DNA from: Clavibacter phaseoli
GTDB lineage: Bacteria; Actinomycetota; Actinomycetes; Actinomycetales; Microbacteriaceae
Length of the DNA stretch: 64,000 nt
Direction: 5' to 3'
Assembly: GCF_021922925.1 (NCBI RefSeq)
Contig: NZ_CP040786.1
Location: forward strand, 1,364,001-1,428,000
This document shows, in pieces, positions 44,002 to 51,576 of the stretch; within the stretch, counting starts at the first letter, position 1, and the number at the start of each line of letters is the position of its first letter. The notes beneath the pieces were generated by a model, which did no database searches, had not been told where the DNA came from, and was given only the letters and a program-made list of their open reading frames with translations. A program made the position numbers and the translations under genes.

Positions 44002-45087
44002 TCAGCGCGTCCGTCCGGCGGCGCTCAGCGGCACGGCGGTCGACGCGACGATGCGCTCGAGGATCTCCGCCACGGCCGCCTGGCCGCGGCCGCGCTGGCC
44101 GAGCGCCCGGCCGGTCGCGACGAGCCGGTGCGCGAGCACGGGCGCGGCGAGGGCGTCGATGTCGTCGGGCAGCACGAAGTCGCGCCCGTCGAGCGCGGCG
44201 CGGGTCTTGGCGGCGCGGATCAGCTGGAGCGTGGCGCGGGGGCTCGCGCCGAGGCGGATGTCCTCGTGGCCGCGCGTGGCCTGCACGATCGCGACGGTGT
44301 AGCGGGACACGGGGTCGGACACGTACACGCCGCGGGCCGCGTGCATCATGGCGTCGAGGTCCTCGGCGTCGACCACGGGCCGCAGCTCGTCCAGCGGGCT
44401 CACGGTGTCGCGGGAGCGGAGCATGGCGAGCTCCGCGGAGGCGTCGGGGTAGCCCATCGAGATGCGGGCCATGAAGCGGTCGCGCTGCGCCTCGGGGAGC
44501 GCGTACGTGCCCTCCATCTCGACGGGGTTCTGCGTGGCGACCACGGTGAAGGGCTGCTGCAGAGGATGCGTGACGCCGTCGACCGTGACCTGCCCCTCCT
44601 CCATGCACTCCAGGAGCGCCGACTGCGTCTTGGGGCTCGCGCGGTTGATCTCGTCGCCGATGACGATGTTCGCGAACACGGCGCCCGGCTGGAACTCGAA
44701 GCGGTGGTCGGCCTGGCTGTAGACGGAGACGCCCGTGACGTCCGAGGGCAGCAGGTCGGGCGTGAACTGGATCCGGTTCACGGTGCAGTCGACGCTGCGC
44801 GCGAGCGCCTTGGCGAGCATGGTCTTGCCGACGCCCGGGACGTCCTCGATGAGGAGGTGGCCGCCGGAGAGGAACACGGTCAGCGCCATGCGGGTGGCGT
44901 CCTGCTTGCCGGACATGACCGCGTCGATGTTCGCGAGGATCAGGTCGGCCAGCCGGCGCACCTCCTCCAGCGGCATGGAGGGCGCGCCGTGCGGGTCGTC
45001 GGCCCGACGCGCGGCGGCGCGGATGCGGGCGGGCGGCTGCGCCGACCCGGCATGCAGGGGGACGGACTCGGACTCGGGACTCGTCAC
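44002..45087 (-). CDS. MoxR family AAA+ ATPase
   Basis: A 361-residue AAA+ chaperone-like ATPase. Walker A: LLIEDVPGVGKTMLAKALAR; Walker B and sensor region: IVIGDEINRASPKTQSALLECMEEGQVTV; sensor 1: FTVVATQNPVEMEGTYALPEAQRDRF; C-terminal AAA lid with ASPRATLQLIRAAKTRAALDGRDFVLPDD. It probably remodels the DUF58/TgpA-like membrane partners. GTG start after GGAGGAAC, so unlike many genes here it has a normal leader. Possible -10 TATGCT near 45119-45124. Confidence 0.93.
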   Translation of the reverse strand: MTSPESESVPLHAGSAQPPARIRAAARRADDPHGAPSMPLEEVRRLADLILANIDAVMSGKQDATRMALTVFLSGGHLLIEDVPGVGKTMLAKALARSVDCTVNRIQFTPDLLPSDVTGVSVYSQADHRFEFQPGAVFANIVIGDEINRASPKTQSALLECMEEGQVTVDGVTHPLQQPFTVVATQNPVEMEGTYALPEAQRDRFMARISMGYPDASAELAMLRSRDTVSPLDELRPVVDAEDLDAMMHAARGVYVSDPVSRYTVAIVQATRGHEDIRLGASPRATLQLIRAAKTRAALDGRDFVLPDDIDALAAPVLAHRLVATGRALGQRGRGQAAVAEILERIVASTAVPLSAAGRTR

Positions 45088-45174
45088 GGAGTTCCTCCAG
45101 CGTCGTGGGCGTCATCGCAGCATACGTCAGGCACCCGGGAGCGTCCGGCCCGCCTCCGGGGGCGGACAGGCCGG

Positions 45175-45180
45175 TAGCGT
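45175..45180 (+). promoter_or_regulatory. Predicted -10 box upstream of rsmD
   Basis: TAGCGT is followed by 8 nt and a GTG at 45189 that opens a 17-codon frame ending at rsmD. No convincing -35. Confidence 0.4.
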
Positions 45181-45188
45181 GGTCGCCC

Positions 45189-45242
45189 GTGCACCCCGCT
45201 CCGAACGCCGCCGTCCCGCGCCCCGCCGGGCGTCCGTCGTGA
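45189..45242 (+). CDS. Possible 17-codon leaderless upstream ORF coupled to rsmD
   Basis: GTG at 45189, 17 codons rich in Pro, Ala and Arg (VHPAPNAAVPRPAGRPS), then TGA at 45240-45242. The TGA overlaps the rsmD GTG (45239-45241) as GTGA, and no ribosome site precedes rsmD. The peptide would serve only to deliver ribosomes or sense translation. Purely predicted from spacing and overlap. Confidence 0.3.
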   Translation: MHPAPNAAVPRPAGRPS

Positions 45243-45841
45243 CCCGCATCGTGGCCGGGTTCGCCGGCTCCCTCGTGCTCCGCGTGCCGCGGACGGGCAC
45301 GCGCCCCACGAGCGACCGGGTGCGCGAGGCCCTGTTCTCCGGGCTCGAGGCCCGGGACGCGCTCGACGGCGCGCGCGTCCTCGACCTGTACGCCGGCTCC
45401 GGGGCCCTCGGCCTCGAGGCCGCCAGCCGCGGCGCGCGCGAGGTCGTCCTCGTGGAGCGCGCGGTGCCGGCCGCGGCCGTCTGCCGGTCGAACGCGCGGA
45501 TCATCGAGGGCGCGGCCCCGTCCGACTCCGTGCCGCGGATCCGGGTGGCCGCGCAGAGCGTGCGCGCGTTCCTCGCGGGCGACCGCGGGTCCTACGACGT
45601 CGCGTTCCTTGATCCGCCCTACGAGGTCGGCGACGCCGAGCTGGCGGAGGAGCTGGCCGCGCTCGTCCCGCGGCTCGTCGAGGGCGCCCTCGTCATGGTC
45701 GAGCGCAGCGCGCGCTCCGCCGAGCCGGCGTGGCCCGCGGGGATCGCGCTCGACCGCCGGAAGGCGTACGGCGACACGGTCGTGTGGTGGGCCGTCGCGG
45801 GATCCACCGGGGACGACGTGGCGGACGCACCCGCGTCCTAG
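45239..45841 (+). CDS. rsmD: 16S rRNA (guanine(966)-N2)-methyltransferase
   Basis: A 200-residue class I SAM methyltransferase. Motifs: TRIVAGFAGSLVLRVP with TRPTSDRVREALFSGLEA at the start (family hallmark), RVLDLYAGSGALGLEAASRGA (SAM site), and the catalytic DVAFLDPPYEVG. The GTG start has no clear ribosome site and overlaps the TGA of a short upstream frame. It normally sits next to coaD and recG; here a three-gene TgpA cluster separates them. Its stop shares a CTAG with the stop of convergent thiL. Confidence 0.93.
   Translation: MTRIVAGFAGSLVLRVPRTGTRPTSDRVREALFSGLEARDALDGARVLDLYAGSGALGLEAASRGAREVVLVERAVPAAAVCRSNARIIEGAAPSDSVPRIRVAAQSVRAFLAGDRGSYDVAFLDPPYEVGDAELAEELAALVPRLVEGALVMVERSARSAEPAWPAGIALDRRKAYGDTVVWWAVAGSTGDDVADAPAS
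45823..45841. terminator. Hairpin abutting shared CTAG stops of rsmD and thiL
   Basis: GGACGC (45823-45828) pairs with GCGTCC (45833-45838) over ACCC. TAG of rsmD follows at once; CTA at 45838-45840 is the thiL stop on the other strand, so the two coding regions overlap by 4 bp. Confidence 0.45.
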
Positions 45842-46995
45842 CGCGCCCCGTCCCAGTCGGCGTACGGGTCCCAGCCGCCGAGCGCCGTGCGCGGGCCGGC
45901 GTAGGGCGCGCCGTCGACCGTCGCGGCAGGACCATCAGGTCCCGGGGCCGCGACCACGCCGATCGCGCGGAACGGGTCCGGGAGCGTCGCGCCCGCGGGG
46001 AACGCGGCGACGAGCGCGTGGTCCTCGCCCCCGGTGAGCACGAGGTCGAACGCGGCGGGCGGGAGCGACGGGTGCGCGGCGGCGACCCGGCGGGCGTCGT
46101 CGGCGAGGGCGGCGGATCCGAGGTCGACGGCCACGCCGCTCGCGCGGGCCAGACGGCCGAGGTCGAGGAGGAGGCCGTCGGAGACGTCGAGCATCGCGGT
46201 CGCGCCGGCGCGCGCCGCGGCGACGCCCGCCGTCAACGGCGCGACGGGCGCGAGCTGCGCCTCGACCGCGTCGGGGTGCGACGCCCGCAGCGCCCGGGCG
46301 AGCGCGGCGTCGGGGACGAGGGCGGCGTCGGGGCCGGGGCCCCGCGCGTGGTCGAACAGGAGGCGGACGCCCGCCGCGGCCATGCCGAGCGTGCCGGCCA
46401 CTGCGATCACGTCGCCCGGTCGCGCGCCCGAGCGCAGCACGGGATCGCGCCCCTCCAGGTCGCCCGTGGCCGTGACCGTGATGACCAGCGCGTCCGACAC
46501 GGACAGGTCGCCGCCCACGACGCCGCAGCCGGGCGCCTGGAGGAGGCAGCCCTCCCGCAGGCCGTCGGCGAGGGCCTCGAGGTCGGCGACGGGCGTGCCC
46601 GCGGGGGCCGCGATGGCGACGAGCAGCGCGGTCGGACGGGCGCCCATGGCGGCGACGTCGGCGAGGTTCGAGGTCGCCGCGCGGCGTCCGAGGTCGTGGG
46701 GGGTCGACCAGGCGAGGCGGAAGTCGGGGCCCTCGATCATCATGTCCGTCGTGATCACGAACCGGCCGTCGGGCGCCCGCACGACCGCGCAGTCGTCGCC
46801 CGGGCCCTCGTCGGCGGCGTCCGCGGCGGGCAGGTGCGGCAGGATCCGCGCGAGCGTCGCCAGCTCCCCCGCGCTGCCGAGGGTCGCCCCATCGTCGGCG
46901 CCCTCGTCGGTCGCATCCGCGGGCCCGACGGTGCCGCGCGGCCCCGCGCTCGCGTCGGTCGGATCCGCAGCGGAGGGCGTCCCAGGAGTCGTCAC
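45838..46995 (-). CDS. thiL: Thiamine-monophosphate kinase
   Basis: A 385-residue enzyme of the PurM/ThiL fold that converts thiamine phosphate to the active diphosphate. Motifs: GPGDDCAVVRAPDGRFVITTDMMIEG, the Mg-binding ATSNLADVAAMGARP, GVVGGDLSVSDALVITVTATG, LDVSDGLLLDLGRLA and VLTGGEDHALVAAF. The N terminus of about 50 residues is Ala/Thr/Asp-rich and not conserved. The GTG at 46995 is chosen because minus-strand TACCGT lies 7 nt upstream; GTG at 47004 is the alternative. Divergent from the DUF3515 gene with overlapping -10 boxes. Confidence 0.93.
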   Translation of the reverse strand: MTTPGTPSAADPTDASAGPRGTVGPADATDEGADDGATLGSAGELATLARILPHLPAADAADEGPGDDCAVVRAPDGRFVITTDMMIEGPDFRLAWSTPHDLGRRAATSNLADVAAMGARPTALLVAIAAPAGTPVADLEALADGLREGCLLQAPGCGVVGGDLSVSDALVITVTATGDLEGRDPVLRSGARPGDVIAVAGTLGMAAAGVRLLFDHARGPGPDAALVPDAALARALRASHPDAVEAQLAPVAPLTAGVAAARAGATAMLDVSDGLLLDLGRLARASGVAVDLGSAALADDARRVAAAHPSLPPAAFDLVLTGGEDHALVAAFPAGATLPDPFRAIGVVAAPGPDGPAATVDGAPYAGPRTALGGWDPYADWDGAR

Positions 46996-46999
46996 GACT
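46987..46999. promoter_or_regulatory. 13-bp palindrome over the thiL start
   Basis: AGTCGT-C-ACGACT is a perfect inverted repeat centred on the thiL GTG. It could be an operator or only a chance palindrome. Confidence 0.25.
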
Positions 47000-47002
47000 G
47001 CC

Positions 47003-47008
47003 ACGGTA
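47003..47008 (-). promoter_or_regulatory. Predicted -10 box, leaderless thiL
   Basis: Minus-strand TACCGT, 7-nt spacer, GTG at 46995. It shares bases 47007-47008 with the opposite-strand -10. Confidence 0.45.
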
Positions 47009-47012
47009 GCCT
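47007..47012 (+). promoter_or_regulatory. Predicted -10 box, leaderless DUF3515 gene
   Basis: TAGCCT, 7-nt spacer GATCGCG, ATG at 47020. Overlaps the thiL -10 by two bases. Confidence 0.45.
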
Positions 47013-47019
47013 GATCGCG

Positions 47020-47532
47020 ATGACTCCCCGCCGCCCCGCCCGCGCCCTGCTGCGCCCCGTCGCCGCCGCGGTCGCCGCGTGCGGCATCGCCGTCGCCGTC
47101 GCCGGCTGCGCCCCCACGGTCTCGCTCGGGGCGGCCCCGGGCGCGACCGATCCCCTGTGCGCCGACGTGGTCGTCCACCTGCCCGCCGAGCTCGGCACCG
47201 CGCCGCTGCGCGAGACCGACGCGCAGGGCACGGGCGCGTGGGGCGACCCGCAGAGCACCGTGATCCTCCGCTGCGGCGTCGCGACGCCCGGCCCCACGAC
47301 GGACGCGTGCATCAGCTACGACGACGTCGACTGGGTGGAGGACGACTCGCGCGCCCCCGACATCCGCTACACGACCTACGGCCGCACGCCCGCGGTCGAG
47401 GTCGTCATCGACTCCACGCAGGCCAGCTACACCGCGCTCACGGACCTCAGCGGCGTCGTCGCGGTGATCCCGCAGACGGCGAAGTGCGTCAGCGCGCAGG
47501 ACCTGGGCGACGCGCCGCCTCCGGGGAGCTGA
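47020..47532 (+). CDS. DUF3515 lipoprotein
   Basis: A 170-residue predicted lipoprotein. The signal has an Arg-rich start (TPRRPARALLRP), a hydrophobic core and a lipobox AVAGC with Cys30. The mature part matches DUF3515: DPLCADVVVHLPAEL near the start, GDPQSTVILRCGVATPGPT, and a C-terminal VVAVIPQTAKC, with Cys pairs that may form disulfides. DUF3515 is an actinobacterial family usually encoded beside thiL and ddl, as here. Function unknown. Its 3' end overlaps the convergent glycosyltransferase gene by 44 bp. Confidence 0.9.
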   Translation: MTPRRPARALLRPVAAAVAACGIAVAVAGCAPTVSLGAAPGATDPLCADVVVHLPAELGTAPLRETDAQGTGAWGDPQSTVILRCGVATPGPTTDACISYDDVDWVEDDSRAPDIRYTTYGRTPAVEVVIDSTQASYTALTDLSGVVAVIPQTAKCVSAQDLGDAPPPGS

Positions 47533-48502
47533 CCGGCAGCGATCCCGTCGGCACGGATCCCGCGCCCACGGCCCGCTCCCGCCGGGCGCCCGCCACGCGC
47601 CGCGCGCGGCGCTCGTCGAGCACCCGCGCACCCGTCCGCCACCAGCGCAGCCACGGCAGCTCGTGCGGCCAGTGCACCGTCAGCGACGCCATGCCGCGGC
47701 TCATCCGGAGCGGCAGGGTCGACGGCCGGGTCAGGGGCCGCATGCTGATCCCCATGCCGAGGTGCGGGTCGAGCACGATGCGGCGCTCGGGGCCCAGGTG
47801 CACGGACAGGTCGATGTCGTCGTGCAGGTGCGTGCCCTCGCGGTGCACCTCGTCGCGCACGTCGAGCCACGCGTCGCGGCGGAGCGCGAAGTTGGATCCG
47901 AACAGCGGCGGGTGCCCGAGCGCGAGCGTCACGGACGCGAAGTAGGCGCCGAGGTACGCGACGGCGGCGATCCCGCGGAGCGCCCGGGGCCCGTCGAGGA
48001 ACCGCGCGGCCCCGGTGACGGCGGCGACGTCGGGCCGGGCGGCGAGCACGTCGCCGAGCCGCTCGATCCAGTCGGCGGGCGGCACGCAGTCGGCGTCGAG
48101 CCGGGCGATGACCTCGTGCCGGGCGGCGTCGTAGCCGGCGGAGGCGGCCGCGGGGATCCCGACGACCCCCTCGTGGACGACGCGCGCGCCGGCCTCGCGC
48201 GCCACGTCGGCGCTGTCGTCGCGGGAGGCGTTGTCGACCACCACGACCTCGTCGGGCGGGACCGTCTGCCGCGCGAGGGCCTGCAGGCACGCGCGCAGGT
48301 GCCCCGCGTCGTCGCGCACGGGGATCACGACGGAGACGGTGGGCCGCCCGGGCCTCCCCGCCGGGAGGGCGGCGTCCGCGCCGGGAGCCGCGGGACGGGT
48401 CGTCGCCATCCCGCCGCGGGCGCGGTCCCCGAGCCGCGCGAGCGGTCCGGGTCGGGCGTCGGGATGGAGGCGGGGCCGGGCGACGGATCGTCCTACGAGC
48501 AT
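47489..48502 (-). CDS. Glycosyltransferase family 2
   Basis: A 337-residue GT-A fold enzyme. Nucleotide-sugar site: VSVVIPVRDDAGHLRACLQALARQT and VVVDNASRDDSADVAREAGA; the metal DxD is RLDADCVPPADWIERL; the acceptor region includes FGSNFALRRDAWLDV and THLHDDIDLSVHLGP. One or two hydrophobic helices near residue 205 may hold it at the membrane. The ATG at 48502 (MLVGRSVARPR) is chosen because minus-strand TAGGCT lies 7 nt upstream; 48409 (MATTRPAAP) is the alternative. Donor and product are unknown; cell-envelope glycan or glycolipid is likely. Confidence 0.88.
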   Translation of the reverse strand: MLVGRSVARPRLHPDARPGPLARLGDRARGGMATTRPAAPGADAALPAGRPGRPTVSVVIPVRDDAGHLRACLQALARQTVPPDEVVVVDNASRDDSADVAREAGARVVHEGVVGIPAAASAGYDAARHEVIARLDADCVPPADWIERLGDVLAARPDVAAVTGAARFLDGPRALRGIAAVAYLGAYFASVTLALGHPPLFGSNFALRRDAWLDVRDEVHREGTHLHDDIDLSVHLGPERRIVLDPHLGMGISMRPLTRPSTLPLRMSRGMASLTVHWPHELPWLRWWRTGARVLDERRARRVAGARRERAVGAGSVPTGSLPVSSPEAARRPGPAR

Positions 48503-48509
48503 GCGTCCG

Positions 48510-48515
48510 AGCCTA
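48510..48515 (-). promoter_or_regulatory. Predicted -10 box, leaderless GT2 gene
   Basis: Minus-strand TAGGCT, 7-nt spacer, ATG at 48502, within the 39-bp gap after ddl. It decides the start choice. Confidence 0.45.
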
Positions 48516-48541
48516 GGCTCATCGCCCGGGGACAACCGGCC

Positions 48542-49651
48542 TCAGGCGCGGGCGCCATCCGCCTCCCACGCGAGCGCCACGTCGAGCAGGCGCGAGATGA
48601 GCTCCGGGTAGGCGAGGCCCGAGGCCTCCCAGCACGCGGGGAACATCGAGATGGGCGTGAAGCCCGGCATCGTGTTGATCTCGTTGAGCACGAAGCCGTC
48701 GGCCGTGAGGAAGAAGTCCACGCGGGCGAGCCCCCGGCCGTCGACGGCGCGGAAGGCGCGGATCGACAGCTCCCGCAGCTCGGCGAGCTCGGCGTCGGTG
48801 ACGTCGGCGGGACACACCAGGTCGATGCCGTCCGCACCGAGGTACTTCGCGTCGAAGTCGTAGAAGTCCCGGCCGGACACCACGATCTCGCCCGCGACCG
48901 ATGCGCTGGGCTCGCGGCCCGGACCCTCGTCGAGGATCGCGCACTCGACCTCGCGGCCGACGAGCCCGGACTCGACGAGCACGCGGTCGTCCTCCAGGAA
49001 GGCGACCTCGAGGGCGGCGTCGAGCCCGTCGGCCTCGGCGACGCGGCTCACGCCCACGCTGGATCCGGCGCGGGCGGGCTTCACGAACGCCGGCACCCCG
49101 AGCGCGGCGGCCCGGTCCCGGACGCCCGCGGGGTCGGCGACCCACTCGTGGCGCGTGACCGTGATCCACGGCGCCACCCGGATGCCCGCAGCCTGCAGCA
49201 CGGTCTTCGCGAAGTGCTTGTCCATGCCGAGCGCGGAGGCGAGCACGCCGGAACCGACGTACGGCAGGCCGGCGAGCTCGAGCATGCCCTGCACGGTCCC
49301 GTCCTCGCCCTGCGTGCCGTGCAGGATCGGGAAGACGAGGTCGACCCGGCCGAGCGAGCGCTCGGTGCCGTCGGCGTCGCGCACCGCGACCTCGCGGCTG
49401 CCCGCGTCCTCGGGCCAGCGCACGCGCGTGCCGTTGTCGACGACCTGGGGCAGCGCGTCGGCGTCGAGGGCGAGGGCCGATGCGTCGTCCTCCTGGAGCG
49501 TGAACGCCCCGCCCGGCGTGATGCCCACGGGGATCACCTCGAACCGCTCCCGGTCGATGGCGCCGAGCACGCCGCTCGCCGTCGCGCAGCTGATGGAGTG
49601 CTCGCTGGAGGTGCCGCCGAAGAGGAGCACCACCCGGATCCGTGCGGTCAT
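48542..49651 (-). CDS. ddl: D-alanine--D-alanine ligase
   Basis: A 369-residue ATP-grasp ligase for the peptidoglycan dipeptide. Motifs: VVLLFGGTSSEHSISCATA, PILHGTQGEDGTVQGMLELAGLPYVG, MDKHFAKTVLQAAGI, PAFVKPARAGSSVGVSRV, and the metal site GLARVDFFLTADGFVLNEINTMPGFT. The ATG follows GGGGAG, immediately after the gpsA stop, giving the operon plsC-gpsA-ddl that feeds phospholipid and cell-wall synthesis. Confidence 0.97.
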   Translation of the reverse strand: MTARIRVVLLFGGTSSEHSISCATASGVLGAIDRERFEVIPVGITPGGAFTLQEDDASALALDADALPQVVDNGTRVRWPEDAGSREVAVRDADGTERSLGRVDLVFPILHGTQGEDGTVQGMLELAGLPYVGSGVLASALGMDKHFAKTVLQAAGIRVAPWITVTRHEWVADPAGVRDRAAALGVPAFVKPARAGSSVGVSRVAEADGLDAALEVAFLEDDRVLVESGLVGREVECAILDEGPGREPSASVAGEIVVSGRDFYDFDAKYLGADGIDLVCPADVTDAELAELRELSIRAFRAVDGRGLARVDFFLTADGFVLNEINTMPGFTPISMFPACWEASGLAYPELISRLLDVALAWEADGARA

Positions 49652-49653
49652 GG

Positions 49654-50724
49654 TCACTCCCCCTGGGGCGTGTCGTCGTCGGTGGTGAGGTGGGGCGCGA
49701 TGTCGCGCGGCGACAGCGTGCCCGCCAGCACCTGCGACACCTGCTCGACGATCGGCATGAGCACGCCACGCTGGCGGGCGAGCTCGAGCACGGGCGCGAC
49801 GGAGGAGAGCCCCTCGGCCGTCTGCTGCATGCTCTTGACGACGTCGGTGAAGCTGTAGCCCTGGCCGAGCAGGCGGCCCGCGGTGTTGTTGCGGGACAGC
49901 GACGACTCGCACGTGGCGATGAGGTCGCCGAGGCCGGCGAGGCCCGCGAGCGTCTCCGCGCGGGCACCGTAGGCGACGGAGAACGCCGTCATCTCGGCGA
50001 GGCCGCGCGTGATGATCGAGGCCTTCGTGTTCTCGCCGTAGCCCACGCCGTCGACGATGCCGACCGCGACGGCGATGAGGTTCTTGAGCACGCCGCCGAA
50101 CTCGGTGCCGATGACGTCGGTGTTCACGAACGAGCGGAAGTAGGAGCTGCGGGCGATCTTGGCCACGCGCTCGGCCGTCACCTGCTCCGCGGACGACACC
50201 ACGACGGCCGTCGGCTGCTCCCGGGCGATCTCGAGCGCGAGGTTCGGGCCCGACGCCACGGCGATGCGCTCCGGCCCGATCCCCAGCACCTCGGCGATCA
50301 CCTCGCTCATCCGGAGGCCGGTGCCCTTCTCCACGCCCTTCATCAGGCTGACGACGACCGCGTCGGACGGGATCAGCTCGCGCGCCGACTCGAGGTTGGC
50401 GCGCAGCGTCTGGCTGGGCACCGAGACGAAGACGTCGGTGGCGCCGGCGAGCACGCGCTCGAGCGACGGGTCGGCCGTGAGCCGCTGGGGCAGGTTGATC
50501 CCCGGCAGGTAGTCGCTGTTGCGCTTGGCCTCGGTGATCTCCCGGGCGAGCTCGGGGCGACGGGCCCACATGACGACGTCGTTCCCGCCGTCGGCCATCA
50601 CCTTCGCGAAGGTGGTGCCCCAGCTGCCGGCGCCGAGGACGACGATGCGGCGCCGCTCCCCCGCGTCCGGTTCGGGCGCCGGTGCGGAGGCTGCGGGGGT
50701 CGGGCTCGCGGTCGCGTCACTCAA
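49654..50724 (-). CDS. gpsA: Glycerol-3-phosphate dehydrogenase [NAD(P)+]
   Basis: A 356-residue enzyme that makes sn-glycerol-3-phosphate for phospholipids. The NAD site is RIVVLGAGSWGTTFAKVMADGG; then VFVSVPSQTLR, SLMKGVEKGTGLRMSEV, the catalytic Lys region GTEFGGVLKNLIAVAVG, and substrate-binding GLAGLGDLIATCESSLSRNN. The first about 24 residues are Ala/Pro-rich. The start is a TTG that overlaps the plsC stop by 8 nt; there is no better in-frame start with the full N terminus. Confidence 0.96.
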   Translation of the reverse strand: MSDATASPTPAASAPAPEPDAGERRRIVVLGAGSWGTTFAKVMADGGNDVVMWARRPELAREITEAKRNSDYLPGINLPQRLTADPSLERVLAGATDVFVSVPSQTLRANLESARELIPSDAVVVSLMKGVEKGTGLRMSEVIAEVLGIGPERIAVASGPNLALEIAREQPTAVVVSSAEQVTAERVAKIARSSYFRSFVNTDVIGTEFGGVLKNLIAVAVGIVDGVGYGENTKASIITRGLAEMTAFSVAYGARAETLAGLAGLGDLIATCESSLSRNNTAGRLLGQGYSFTDVVKSMQQTAEGLSSVAPVLELARQRGVLMPIVEQVSQVLAGTLSPRDIAPHLTTDDDTPQGE

Positions 50725-51454
50725 ATCGGCCGGTCTCCTTCTGGTTCTTCGAGCGGGGATCCCACCGCTCGGTCGGGGCGGTCTCGCCGCGCAGCTCCTC
50801 CACGAGCTGCGTGATGGCGGCCATGACGACGGCGGTCGCCTCGGTGAGGGTCGCGGAGTCGAGGCTCCGGTCGCGGAAGCGGTCGAGGTCGACGGGCTCG
50901 CCGATGACCACGTGGATCGTCTTCCGCGGGAAGAGCCGCACGCGCTTCGAGTAGCGGCCCATGAGCTCCTGCGTGCCCCAGTGGGCGGCGGGGATCACGG
51001 GGATCCCGGCCTGCAGGGCGAGGCGGACGGCGCCGGTCTTGCCGCGCATGGGCCAGAGGTCGGGGTCGCGCGTGAGGGTGCCCTCGGGGTACACGACGAC
51101 GATGCGGCCGTCGCGCGCGAGGTCCGTCGCGGCCTCGATGGCCTGGCCGCCGCGGACGCCGCCGTCGCGCTGCACGGGGATCTGCCCGGAGCGGCGGAGG
51201 AACCAGCCGACGACCGGCACGTCGAACAGCGAGGCCTTGGCGAGGAAGCGGGGCAGGCGCCCGAGCTTCCAGGCGACGGCGCCCATCACGACGGGGTCGA
51301 TCTCGCTGTAGTGGTTCGGGGCGAGCACGTAGGAGCCCGTCCGGGGCAGGCGCTCGGGGTCCCGGATCTCGAACCGCACGGCGGCGTTCAGCACGGGCAG
51401 CACGAGCGCGGCCAGCACCCAGAAGATCGACGGTCGGGACTTCTCGTTCGCCAT
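50717..51454 (-). CDS. plsC: 1-acyl-sn-glycerol-3-phosphate acyltransferase family protein
   Basis: A 245-residue membrane-associated acyltransferase that forms phosphatidate. A hydrophobic N-terminal helix (about 8-24) precedes the catalytic HX4D motif in APNHYSEIDPVVMG; the second motif is VVYPEGTLTRDPDL and the third VIPAAHWG. It opens the plsC-gpsA-ddl operon. ATG after CCGGAGG. Upstream is the murA terminator, so it likely has its own promoter in about 51455-51513. Confidence 0.93.
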   Translation of the reverse strand: MANEKSRPSIFWVLAALVLPVLNAAVRFEIRDPERLPRTGSYVLAPNHYSEIDPVVMGAVAWKLGRLPRFLAKASLFDVPVVGWFLRRSGQIPVQRDGGVRGGQAIEAATDLARDGRIVVVYPEGTLTRDPDLWPMRGKTGAVRLALQAGIPVIPAAHWGTQELMGRYSKRVRLFPRKTIHVVIGEPVDLDRFRDRSLDSATLTEATAVVMAAITQLVEELRGETAPTERWDPRSKNQKETGRFE

Positions 51455-51513
51455 GGATCCTCCGGTCGGGTCGCGGTCGTCGTCGGTCGCCCGCCGGGAT
51501 CAGCCCGGCGGCG

Positions 51514-51545
51514 GACCGGGCGCGTCCTGGTGGACGCGCCCGGTC
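51514..51545 (-). terminator. Hairpin terminator after murA
   Basis: A 14-bp perfect stem GACCGGGCGCGTCC/GGACGCGCCCGGTC with TGGT loop, 31 bp past the murA stop. No U tract. Confidence 0.75.
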
Positions 51546-51576
51546 GGCGTGGGCGGCGCGGGCGCCGCCGGCGAGG

